Positions 1 to 6,448 of a stretch of DNA of 6,882 nt are shown here, piece after piece. The stretch lies in the NCBI GenBank assembly GCA_051155735.1, contig DAXETX010000003.1, positions 1-6,882 on the forward strand, in the 5' to 3' direction. The notes below the pieces were generated by a model. That model was not told the origin of the DNA and did no database searches. It saw only the letters and a list, made by a program, of their open reading frames with translations. The translations under genes and the position numbers were made by a program. Within the stretch, counting starts at the first letter, position 1, and each line of letters opens with the position of its first letter. The DNA is from JASJCP01 sp051155735 (lineage in GTDB: Bacteria; Cyanobacteriota; Cyanobacteriia; Cyanobacteriales; Xenococcaceae).

Positions 1-818
1 AAATCAACGGCTTTGACCGAATCGGTAATACTAGAAATGTGACTCGCCCCAGGAATTGGGACGATACAAGGAGATTTAGCCCTTAGCCATCCTAAAACAA
101 TTTGATAGACTGAAACCCCTTTTTCTTGAGCTAATTTAGCAATAACTTTAATATCTTGTAAACGACTTACCCGACTGCTACCACCTAAAGGACTCCAAGG
201 AAAGAAAATCAATCCTTCTTGTTGACAGTAATCTAATACTCCGTCAAATTCTGGTTGACGATGCCAAGGATTGTACTGATTTTGTACTGAAACAATCTCG
301 ACAACTTGACGCGCCTGCTTAATTTGCTCGACAGAAAAGTTGGAAACCCCCACATAGCGAATTAATCCTTGCTCTACTGCTTCTTTAGCTGGGGTCAAAG
401 CCTCCTCAATGGTATAGTTTGGGTCGGGTGAATGGTATTGCCAGATATCGATTGGACGAGAACCGCCTAAAGTTTCATAGCTTTGACGAATCGTAGAACG
501 TAAGTGGTCTGGATTACCGTTACGTGTCCAAGTTCCTTGAGGGCGCATCAAACCGCCTTTGGTAGCAACTGTAACTGAACTGGTATCTTCTGGATATTGT
601 TTTAGTGCTTTAGCAATTAAGCGTTCATTATGATGCTTATCAGATTCATCTTGGCAATAAGCATCAGCGGTATCAATTAAGTTAACTCCCAAATCTAAAG
701 CTTTGTGAATAACGGCGATCGCATCTGCTTCTGAGGGACGACCCGATAGTGATAGTGGCATTGCGCCTAGCCCAATAGCACTAATAGTCAGGTCTTCGTT
801 TAGTTGTTTGTATTTCAT
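1..818 (-). CDS. Aldo/keto reductase, C-terminal end cut off by window edge
   Basis: This is an NAD(P)H-dependent oxidoreductase of the aldo/keto reductase superfamily, a cytosolic (beta/alpha)8-barrel enzyme that reduces aldehydes and ketones; the substrate cannot be told from sequence. Starting at ATG 816-818, 272 residues are readable before the window edge. The catalytic tetrad is visible: Asp49 and Tyr54 in LIDTADAY, Lys87 in VATKGG, and His129 in WQYHSPDP. RYVGVSNFS (residues 154-162), VQNQYNP (178-184) and the cofactor-site segment VPIPGAS (253-259) are also typical. Family members are usually about 310-330 residues, so roughly 40-60 residues are missing at the C terminus. The start lies 11 bases after the stop of the upstream 258-residue gene. 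It has no clear Shine-Dalgarno sequence, which suggests translation coupled to that gene in one operon. The family call is secure; the physiological role is unknown. Confidence 0.95.
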   Translation of the reverse strand, partial: MKYKQLNEDLTISAIGLGAMPLSLSGRPSEADAIAVIHKALDLGVNLIDTADAYCQDESDKHHNERLIAKALKQYPEDTSSVTVATKGGLMRPQGTWTRNGNPDHLRSTIRQSYETLGGSRPIDIWQYHSPDPNYTIEEALTPAKEAVEQGLIRYVGVSNFSVEQIKQARQVVEIVSVQNQYNPWHRQPEFDGVLDYCQQEGLIFFPWSPLGGSSRVSRLQDIKVIAKLAQEKGVSVYQIVLGWLRAKSPCIVPIPGASHISSITDSVKAVD

Positions 819-829
819 AATAGTTACAA

Positions 830-1606
830 TTAACGCCATTCGCCAGTAAATAGAGGTTCAATAGGATGACGGCTTTTTCGCATCTTTAAGTTATTAAGGA
901 TTTCTGCTGTAGCTTCTGTCTCTTTTTGAGGCTGAAGTTCGATGCCTAATTCTGAGCCAACATCCGCTGTTGCACCAATTAAGATAAATTCTACTCCTGC
1001 ATGATCGAGAAATTCTGGCGGTTCGGCAGGAATAAAGCGTTTTTGGGTAAAACGATTTTGTAATTGTTGGGGTAAATCGGCTTTTTGGGCTGCTGCTAAA
1101 CCACTACCTTGGGGTGAGGCTGTTTCAGGATTTTTAATACTGAGAATATAGCTGGCTTCGGCTTGAATACGAAGTGCTGTTTGCGCCGATCCTGTTTCTT
1201 GGGGAAGCTCTAAGGCATAAATCAAGTGAGTATGGTCTTGATGTTGCACAATTTCATAAATGCCTTCCCCTACAGGACGAGCGGAGGGCTGTTCTCTTTC
1301 GCCTCTAGTCTTGGTTTGATAAGTTTCTTGTCTTAATCCTTGCTCGATATCTTGAGCCTTGTTACTAACGCTTTCTACAAAGCACCAGCAGTTTTGGTTC
1401 TGATCTGTTACTTGAGGAAGCTGTTTTTGTCCGACAACAATTAAACGGTATTTAGTTTTACCATGAGGACTCAAGACTAGATAAAATCGCTGTACATCAT
1501 CTAGACCTGTAACGTCGTGCTGCTCTACTTTGGGGCGATAGCAAAAATAAATATTACCCTGTTCTAAAATGGCTGTTTTTTGCTGTTGCTCTTGGTTTTG
1601 TGCCAT
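830..1606 (-). CDS. Conserved protein of unknown function, 258 residues
   Basis: I cannot assign a function. The protein is soluble, with no signal peptide or membrane segment. It has recognisable conserved-looking blocks: GNIYFCYRPKV (residues 17-27), DDVQRFYLVLSPHGKTKYRL, then ETYQTKTRGEREQP followed by ARPVGEGIYEI, a THLIYALELP block, EASYILSIKNPE, and the C-terminal PIEPLFTGEWR. From memory, similar proteins occur in cyanobacteria and other bacteria without a characterised member; this was not checked. The ATG at 1604-1606 is preceded on the minus strand by AAGGG at a 7-base spacing, a good ribosome binding site. It lies 45 bases downstream of the repeat miniprotein gene and 11 bases upstream of the aldo/keto reductase, so these are probably co-transcribed. 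The reading frame is intact, and the final motif coincides with the stop, which argues for a full-length gene. Confidence 0.85.
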   Translation of the reverse strand: MAQNQEQQQKTAILEQGNIYFCYRPKVEQHDVTGLDDVQRFYLVLSPHGKTKYRLIVVGQKQLPQVTDQNQNCWCFVESVSNKAQDIEQGLRQETYQTKTRGEREQPSARPVGEGIYEIVQHQDHTHLIYALELPQETGSAQTALRIQAEASYILSIKNPETASPQGSGLAAAQKADLPQQLQNRFTQKRFIPAEPPEFLDHAGVEFILIGATADVGSELGIELQPQKETEATAEILNNLKMRKSRHPIEPLFTGEWR

Positions 1607-1651
1607 AATCCATCCCTTGCCCTCACTCTAATATTAAGTCAGGAAAATTAT

Positions 1652-1852
1652 TTAGCTGATTTCCTCTTGGGAACGACTTAACATTGTTTCTGGCAAATGC
1701 TCATCTTGTTGTCTTTGGCTAGTAGCTTCGATACGAGCTTGTTCACTGGTTTTGGCTTCAGCTTCAGCACGAGTTAGCATATTATCTTGTAAATGTTGTT
1801 CTTGTTGGCGTTTAGCTGTAGCTGCTTCGCGAGCTTGCTTTTCCGTATTCAT
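1652..1852 (-). CDS. 66-residue protein of two tandem 32-residue charged helical repeats
   Basis: No family is recognised. The protein is almost entirely two copies of a Glu/Gln/Arg/Ala-rich unit with a period of 32 residues. Residues 4-32 and 36-64 match at 14 of 29 positions, sharing QAR, AT, RQQ, HL and ML-x-R in the same order. The composition predicts a hydrophilic helix, possibly a coiled coil, with no signal peptide or membrane segment. I chose ATG 1850-1852 because GGAG (minus strand, 1862-1865) sits 9 bases upstream. The frame can be extended to a TTG at 1888 (78 residues), but that start has no good ribosome binding site. It lies between the CBS protease (114-base gap) and the 258-residue protein (45-base gap), all on one strand. 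A low-complexity frame this short could be fortuitous, but the ribosome binding site and the regular protein repeat favour a real gene. Confidence 0.6.
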   Translation of the reverse strand: MNTEKQAREAATAKRQQEQHLQDNMLTRAEAEAKTSEQARIEATSQRQQDEHLPETMLSRSQEEIS

Positions 1853-1888
1853 CAATTTTTGCTCCGCTATAGTCGTCTTGGTTTTCAA

Positions 1889-1966
1889 TTTAAAGATTGT
1901 TTTGATTAATCGCTTCCTACTATAGTCAGAAAAAACAACAAGCGATCGCCTATTACCATTTTTTGA
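1889..1966 (-). promoter_or_regulatory. Gap upstream of the repeat miniprotein, possible weak promoter
   Basis: This AT-rich spacer separates the protease stop from the miniprotein gene. On the minus strand it holds a TATAGT hexamer (1919-1924) that could act as a -10 element about 65 bases before the ATG, but no -35 box stands at the right spacing. A HIP1 octamer lies at 1942-1949. I see no stem followed by a T-run that would end transcription from the protease gene, so read-through remains possible. Confidence 0.25.
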
Positions 1967-3148
1967 TTAACTAGATTGCATCTCCATAACCTCTTGTTCT
2001 GTTAGTGTTGGGCTTTGAGGCAAAGATTTGCCAAACTCCTGCTGGCGTTGTAGCCAATTAGCAATGTCTGTAGCAGAGATAATACCTTCTAAATTGCCGT
2101 CGGTAATCACTAACAAACGACGCGATCGCACTTCCTGCATTTGGGGTAAGACTTTTGCCATATCTTCTTGGGAACTAACAGCAATGTTATCTTCTAGCGA
2201 AATCATTGCCTCTCGAACCGTGCGCTGTGACCATTCTGATTTGGGAATTTGCTTGAGTTGTTTTAAAGTAATCATGCCGATAGGATGGTCATTTTCCATC
2301 ACAGGAAAGGACTCGTAATAGCGATTAAAAAAGTAATTATCAATTAACTCTTGTAAACTCAAATTTGCAGTTACTGTTTCAGGGTTGAGAGTCATCACTT
2401 CGCGAACGCGAGAACCTTCCAACATAGTTCGCAGTAATAATTCTCGATAGCTGGCTGTTGCAGCATTATTTAAAAACCAGCCAATCAGAATTAACCACAG
2501 TCCGCCGATAAAATTGGGTACGGGGCTAAACAGTTGCCAAAAGCCCAAAGCAATCAAGCCAAATCCGAACAATCTACCACCGATAGAAGCGACACGAGTA
2601 GCAGTTTGCAAGTTGGTAAATTTCCACACAATCGAGCGAAACACCCGTCCGCCATCGAGGGGAAATCCTGGTAAAAGATTAAAAATGGCAAGAATCAGAT
2701 TAATCCAAGCTAGATAAGCAGCCACACCTGTTATGATGACGTTCCAGCCACCAATTTGTCCGAAGTAGGAAATGAGAGCAAAGATGCCAGAGAGTGCCAA
2801 GCTGGTTAAAGGTCCGACTATGGCAATTTGAAATTCATCCCCAGGAGTTTCTGCATCCATACGAGTACGCGATACACCGCCAAAGGCAAAAAGGGTGATC
2901 CCTTCTACGGGAATATTTTTCGTTTTTGCTACTAGAGAATGAGAAATTTCGTGGAGTAGTAAAGATGTAAAAAATAAGAGAGTTCCTGCTATCCCCATAA
3001 TTGTATAAGTAGCCCCAGAAAGTCCTGGATAGTTAAAGGGAAACAAATTAACTGTCAATGTCCACAAAATTAAAAAGAAAATTAGTAGCCACGATAAGTC
3101 AACCCTAATTTCCAAGCCAAATATTGAACCTAATCTAAATCCTTGCAT
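1967..3148 (-). CDS. Site-2-type membrane zinc metalloprotease (M50) with two CBS domains
   Basis: This is an intramembrane zinc protease of peptidase family M50 (SpoIVFB/site-2 protease type), expected to cut membrane-anchored substrates such as anti-sigma factors. Of 393 residues, the first ~230 form the membrane core. The zinc motif HEISH is at residues 66-70 (catalytic Glu67), and the third zinc ligand is Asp165 in NLLPGFPLDGGR (157-168). Hydrophobic segments lie near 17-36, 48-66, 106-130, 135-160, 186-206 and 212-229. The cytoplasmic tail carries two CBS domains, about 246-300 and 309-366, a pair that often binds adenine nucleotides. ATG 3146-3148 is preceded by AAGAGG four bases upstream. 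Cyanobacteria encode several such proteases; from memory, Synechocystis Sll0528 has this M50-CBS layout and was linked to stress acclimation. All key residues are present. The natural substrate is unknown, and no sigma/anti-sigma pair is visible nearby. The gene is divergent from ppsA. Confidence 0.95.
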   Translation of the reverse strand: MQGFRLGSIFGLEIRVDLSWLLIFFLILWTLTVNLFPFNYPGLSGATYTIMGIAGTLLFFTSLLLHEISHSLVAKTKNIPVEGITLFAFGGVSRTRMDAETPGDEFQIAIVGPLTSLALSGIFALISYFGQIGGWNVIITGVAAYLAWINLILAIFNLLPGFPLDGGRVFRSIVWKFTNLQTATRVASIGGRLFGFGLIALGFWQLFSPVPNFIGGLWLILIGWFLNNAATASYRELLLRTMLEGSRVREVMTLNPETVTANLSLQELIDNYFFNRYYESFPVMENDHPIGMITLKQLKQIPKSEWSQRTVREAMISLEDNIAVSSQEDMAKVLPQMQEVRSRRLLVITDGNLEGIISATDIANWLQRQQEFGKSLPQSPTLTEQEVMEMQSS

Positions 3149-3180
3149 AATTCCTCTTGTTAATGCTGCTTCTGATCAAT

Positions 3181-3253
3181 AGCTTTTAGTCGTTAGCTAT
3201 TAGCTTTTAGCTGGGCGAAGCCCTTTATAGCTAAGAGCTAATAGCTAATAGCT
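3181..3253. repeat. Inverted repeat of AGCTATT-like heptamers around a GC hairpin
   Basis: The left arm (3181-3212) reads as four heptamers plus AGCT: AGCTTTT, AGTCGTT, AGCTATT, AGCTTTT. The right arm (3229-3253) reads AGCTAAG, AGCTAAT, AGCTAAT, AGCT. The inner 25 bases of each arm (3188-3212 with 3229-3253) pair at 21 positions, plus one G-T wobble. Between them GGGC-GAA-GCCC (3213-3223) is a hairpin of its own. Heptanucleotide repeats are a known cyanobacterial intergenic class, although this exact unit is described here only from the sequence. A short T-run (3253-3257) follows on the plus strand, but no gene ends there. On the minus strand the structure lies about 30 bases before the protease start and could fold in its leader RNA. 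Confidence 0.85.
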
Positions 3254-3406
3254 TTTTAATAAAATAACTACTGATAGCTTAAAAATAGTTAAAGCTCGAT
3301 TTCCTCTATCAAATGAGAGAGGTTGAATTTAATCAAGTAGCCAAGAGTAATGAGATTGCTAAATCTATCGCCACAGGATAAAAGCGATCGCTCTTTTTGT
3401 TTGGCT
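3254..3406. other. Rest of the divergent intergenic region, no gene
   Basis: No credible coding frame is present. Decayed relatives of the heptamer repeat continue (AGCTT at 3276-3280 facing AAGCT at 3292-3296). A weak 5-base stem, CCTCT (3303-3307) with AGAGG (3318-3322), and a HIP1 octamer (3384-3391) are also visible. The promoter of the minus-strand protease should lie here or inside the inverted repeat, but I could not identify convincing boxes. Confidence 0.6.
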
Positions 3407-3415
3407 TGCTAAAAT
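3407..3415 (+). promoter_or_regulatory. Putative extended -10 promoter of ppsA
   Basis: TGC-TAAAAT (3407-3415) matches an extended -10 element, with five of six bases of TATAAT and the TG one base ahead. No good -35 hexamer stands 16-18 bases upstream. Transcription would begin near 3422, giving a leader of about 37 bases to ATG 3459 or about 82 to ATG 3504. Confidence 0.4.
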
Positions 3416-3458
3416 CTCTAACTATTAAGAGAGGTCAAACTCTGGTTTTTTTGCCAGG

Positions 3459-5903
3459 ATGATAAACATCGATGAATTCCCAGCAACTCGCTCGAGAAAA
3501 ACGATGAGTCAAGACCCCAAAAATTCTTATATTCGCACTTTTGCCGATTTAACTAATCAAGATGTCGAACTTGTAGGCGGAAAAAATGCTTCATTGGGAG
3601 AGATGATTCGCACTCTCAAAGATGAAGGAGTGAGAGTACCTGACGGCTTTGCGACTACAGCAGAGGCTTACTGGCAATTCTTGCAACATAATGACTTAAA
3701 AGAACCAATTAAGTCGAATATCGAATGTTTAGAAAATCAGGAACAGTCTTTAGAAGCCACGGGTAAGACGATTCGGCGTCTTTTTAATCACGCTAAATTT
3801 CCCCCAGCAGTCGAAGCAGAAATTCGTCAGGCTTATCGCGAACTAAGTCAGAAGTATGATGCTGAAGAAGTGGATATTGCAGCTAGAAGTAGTGCGACAG
3901 CAGAAGACTTACCAGAAGCGAGTTTTGCAGGACAACAAGAGACTTTTCTCAACGTTACGGGGGCAGATGAAGTTTTAGAGGCTTGTCGCAAATGTTATGC
4001 TTCTTTATTTACCAATCGTGCTATTAGTTATCGGGAAGAAAAAGGTTTTTCCCATCTTGAAGTCGCCCTTTCAGTGGGAATTCAAAAAATGGTCAGGAGC
4101 GATCGCGCTTCCGCGGGGGTGATGTTTTCCATTGATACCGAAACGGGGTTTCCCGACGCGGTAATTATTACTGCTGCTTGGGGTTTGGGGGAAAATGTGG
4201 TTCAGGGTACAGTTAATCCCGATCAATATACAGTGTTCAAACCGTTACTTAAAAAAGGATTACAACCAATTATTGATCAAACCAAAGGTAGCAAAGCCAA
4301 GAAAATGGTTTATGCTACTGAAGGCAGTGCCACGACAGAGAATATCAATACTTCAGGGAAAGAACGTCAGGCTTTCGTGCTGTCTGATGCCGAGATTTTA
4401 CAATTAGCTAATTGGGCGGTAGCTATTGAATCCCATTACGGCAAACCGATGGATTTGGAATGGGCAAAAGATGGGGATACAGAAGAACTTTACATCGTTC
4501 AGGCACGTCCTGAAACGGTACAGTCGCAAAAATCCGCTAGTTCTTTGCAAACATATAAGTTACAAGAACAGGGTGAAGAGTTAATTTCTGGTTTGAGTAT
4601 CGGAGAAGCGATCGCTTCAGGTAAGGTTTGTCGCATTAAAAGTTCCCAAGATATCGATAAAGTTAAAGACAACAGCATTCTCGTTACCGAAATGACTGAC
4701 CCCGACTGGGTGCCGATTATGAAGCGTGTAGCAGGAATTGTCACCGATTATGGTGGACGTACTTGTCACGCAGCCATTGTCAGTCGGGAATTGGGAATCC
4801 CTGCAATTGTAGGGACGGGAGACGCTACCCGCAATCTAGAAGCTGGACAAGAAGTCACGATATCTTGTGCTGAGGGCGATCGCGGAATTGTCTATAGCGG
4901 AAAACTAGAGTTTGCCACTGAGGAAGTCAATCTCGATGATGTTCCTGAAACTAAAACTCAGATCATGATGAATATTGCTTCTCCTGCTGCGGCATTTCGG
5001 TGGTGGCGACTACCAGCAGAGGGCATTGGTTTAGCCAGGATGGAATTTATTATTAACAACATTATTAAAATTCATCCCATGGCATTGGTTCACTACGATG
5101 AATTAGAAGATCGGGAGGCTTGGCAACAAATTCGCGATCTAACTCAAGGTTATGAACCCAAAAGCGATTATTTTGTCGAAAAGCTGGCTCAAGGTATTGG
5201 TAAAATTGCTGCTTCTCAGTATCCCCATCCTGTGATTGTCCGCATGAGTGATTTTAAAACTAATGAATACGCTAACCTGATCGGAGGACAACAGTTTGAA
5301 CCCCACGAAGATAACCCGATGCTAGGTTTTCGCGGTGCTTCACGGTATTACAGCGATCGCTATCGGGCAGGTTTTGCCCTCGAATGTCAGGCAATTAAAC
5401 AAGTTAGAGAAGTAATGGGTTTTGATAATGTGATTATCATGATTCCTTTCTGTCGCACTCTAAAAGAAGCCGACAAGGTTATAAAAGTCTTAGCAGAAAA
5501 TGATTTAAAAAGAGGTGAAAATGGTTTGCAAGTATATGTCATGGCAGAAATTCCCGCCAATGTCGAACTAGCAGCCGAATTTGCCCAACGGTTTGACGGA
5601 TTTTCCATTGGCAGTAATGACTTAACTCAGTTAGTATTAGGCGTAGATCGCGATTCTGCTGAATTATCCCATCTTTTTGACGAACGAGATTTAGCAGTTA
5701 AACGGATGATTCGTCGATTAATCGACACTGCCAAACAAAAAGGTCGTAAAGTGGGCATTTGCGGTCAAGCACCCAGCGATTATCCCGATTTTGCTGCTTT
5801 TTTAGTCGAAGCGGGGATTGATTCCATGTCTCTCAATCCTGATAGTGTGATTGAAGTCAAACGCCGAGTCGCACAAAGCGAAGGAGACATTAGGGAAAAT
5901 TGA
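3459..5903 (+). CDS. ppsA: Phosphoenolpyruvate synthase (pyruvate, water dikinase)
   Basis: This cytosolic enzyme makes PEP from pyruvate: ATP + pyruvate + H2O give AMP + Pi + PEP (EC 2.7.9.2), for gluconeogenesis and the supply of PEP to biosynthesis. Residues ~24-355 form the ATP-grasp nucleotide-binding domain, with LVGGKNASLGEM (38-49), ARSSATAEDLPEASFAGQQE (142-161) and GLGENVVQG (242-250). The swivelling domain carries the phosphohistidine His437 in GGRTCHAAIVSRELG. The C-terminal PEP/pyruvate barrel (~500-805) has GLARMEFII, GSNDLTQL (718-725) and the catalytic Cys768 in GICGQAPSD. The protein is 814 residues against 792 in E. coli. The first ATG has AGG directly abutting it, a poor spacing. 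ATG 3504 (799 residues, starting MSQDPKNSYIRTF) fits the usual family N terminus better, so the true start is uncertain. The gene is divergent from the protease and appears to be transcribed alone. Confidence 0.97.
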   Translation: MINIDEFPATRSRKTMSQDPKNSYIRTFADLTNQDVELVGGKNASLGEMIRTLKDEGVRVPDGFATTAEAYWQFLQHNDLKEPIKSNIECLENQEQSLEATGKTIRRLFNHAKFPPAVEAEIRQAYRELSQKYDAEEVDIAARSSATAEDLPEASFAGQQETFLNVTGADEVLEACRKCYASLFTNRAISYREEKGFSHLEVALSVGIQKMVRSDRASAGVMFSIDTETGFPDAVIITAAWGLGENVVQGTVNPDQYTVFKPLLKKGLQPIIDQTKGSKAKKMVYATEGSATTENINTSGKERQAFVLSDAEILQLANWAVAIESHYGKPMDLEWAKDGDTEELYIVQARPETVQSQKSASSLQTYKLQEQGEELISGLSIGEAIASGKVCRIKSSQDIDKVKDNSILVTEMTDPDWVPIMKRVAGIVTDYGGRTCHAAIVSRELGIPAIVGTGDATRNLEAGQEVTISCAEGDRGIVYSGKLEFATEEVNLDDVPETKTQIMMNIASPAAAFRWWRLPAEGIGLARMEFIINNIIKIHPMALVHYDELEDREAWQQIRDLTQGYEPKSDYFVEKLAQGIGKIAASQYPHPVIVRMSDFKTNEYANLIGGQQFEPHEDNPMLGFRGASRYYSDRYRAGFALECQAIKQVREVMGFDNVIIMIPFCRTLKEADKVIKVLAENDLKRGENGLQVYVMAEIPANVELAAEFAQRFDGFSIGSNDLTQLVLGVDRDSAELSHLFDERDLAVKRMIRRLIDTAKQKGRKVGICGQAPSDYPDFAAFLVEAGIDSMSLNPDSVIEVKRRVAQSEGDIREN

Positions 5904-6061
5904 TTAGCTAGTTAAGATGGTTAGTAGTTAGTATTTAGAAATTTCTATAGCCAAAATTATCAAACTCTAACTTAAGTAGGATTGACCCTCGGTTTACAAT
6001 CGTTAGCATCAAGACATCTCAAGAAAGTTTGGCTAAATACTTATAGTAGAGATTGCAAGAG
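5904..6061 (+). other. Intergenic region with short heptamer repeat, palindrome and possible promoter
   Basis: Two tandem copies of GTTAGTA (5920-5933) are followed by a perfect 12-base palindrome, TAGAAATTTCTA (5936-5947), too AT-rich and loopless to be a convincing terminator. TTGACC (5982-5987) and TAGCAT (6004-6009), 16 bases apart, could be -35 and -10 boxes for the downstream dehydratase gene. This assignment is weak. No clear rho-independent terminator for ppsA is visible. Confidence 0.35.
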
Positions 6062-6448
6062 ATGGCAGAGGAACTAACTCAAGCAAAATGTACTGCCTGT
6101 ACTGGTGATTCTCCGCCAGTGAGTGAAGCAGAAATCAAACAACTCAAACCACAGATTCCCGACTGGGATTTACTAGATCGCAACGGCGAATTGCGGTTAC
6201 AACGAATATATAAATTTCCTGATTTCAAACAGGCTTTAGAGTTTACCAAGCAAGTAGGTGAAGCAGCCGAAGCGGAAGGACATCACCCCGCTATATTAAC
6301 CGAATGGGGTAAAGTGACTTTAACTTGGTGGACTCACGCCATTAATGGCTTACATAAAAATGACTTTATTATGGCTGCTAAGAGCGATCGCATTGCTGAG
6401 GAATTACCTATTAATCATAATGACACCGACTCACAATCAAAACAATAA
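6062..6448 (+). CDS. phhB: Pterin-4a-carbinolamine dehydratase (PCD/DCoH family)
   Basis: This small cytosolic enzyme dehydrates 4a-hydroxytetrahydrobiopterin to the quinonoid dihydropterin (EC 4.2.1.96), the recycling step after aromatic amino acid hydroxylases. The family signature is complete: E-A-E-G-H-H-P (residues 70-76), Trp82, His92 and Asp101 stand at the spacings expected for the catalytic histidines and acid. I chose ATG 6062 (128 residues). A TTG at 6053 would add three residues, but AGTAGAGA (6045-6052) lies at a 9-base spacing before the ATG. The protein is longer than the ~100-residue core, with an N-terminal extension carrying Cys10 and Cys13 (KCTAC) and a polar C-terminal tail. 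No pterin-dependent hydroxylase is next to it, so its partner is unknown; in bacteria lacking one, such proteins may act on other pterins. The next small gene overlaps its last 29 bases. Confidence 0.93.
   Translation: MAEELTQAKCTACTGDSPPVSEAEIKQLKPQIPDWDLLDRNGELRLQRIYKFPDFKQALEFTKQVGEAAEAEGHHPAILTEWGKVTLTWWTHAINGLHKNDFIMAAKSDRIAEELPINHNDTDSQSKQ

Noticed and set aside
2028..2318. Plus-strand open frame of 96 codons
   Set aside because: It lies wholly within the CBS part of the protease gene on the other strand, has no recognisable motifs, and its composition is that of an antisense shadow.
2514..2717. Plus-strand open frame of 67 codons
   Set aside because: It is antisense to the membrane core and NLLPGFPLDGGR motif of the protease; its content follows from that gene.
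3181..3257. Inverted repeat plus T-run read as a rho-independent terminator
   Set aside because: No plus-strand gene ends upstream of it, and on the minus strand it precedes rather than follows a gene; the heptamer arrays indicate a repeat element.
3428..3452. Hairpin followed by seven Ts in the ppsA leader, resembling an attenuator
   Set aside because: The stem AGAG (3430-3433) with CTCT (3440-3443) has only four pairs, and the T-run is separated by GG; too weak to call a terminator.
4195..4744. Open frames at 4195-4407 (plus) and 4499-4744 (minus)
   Set aside because: Both are inside ppsA, which is continuous and motif-complete across this span.
5387..5608. Minus-strand open frame of 73 codons
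   Set aside because: It is antisense to the conserved PEP-binding barrel of ppsA, with no independent evidence.
6345..6419. Upstream extension of the small gene that starts at 6420
   Set aside because: The 25 extra residues lie entirely inside the dehydratase gene and look like frame-shadow sequence (MAYIKMTLLWLLRAIALL); mistaking it for a signal peptide would be easy.
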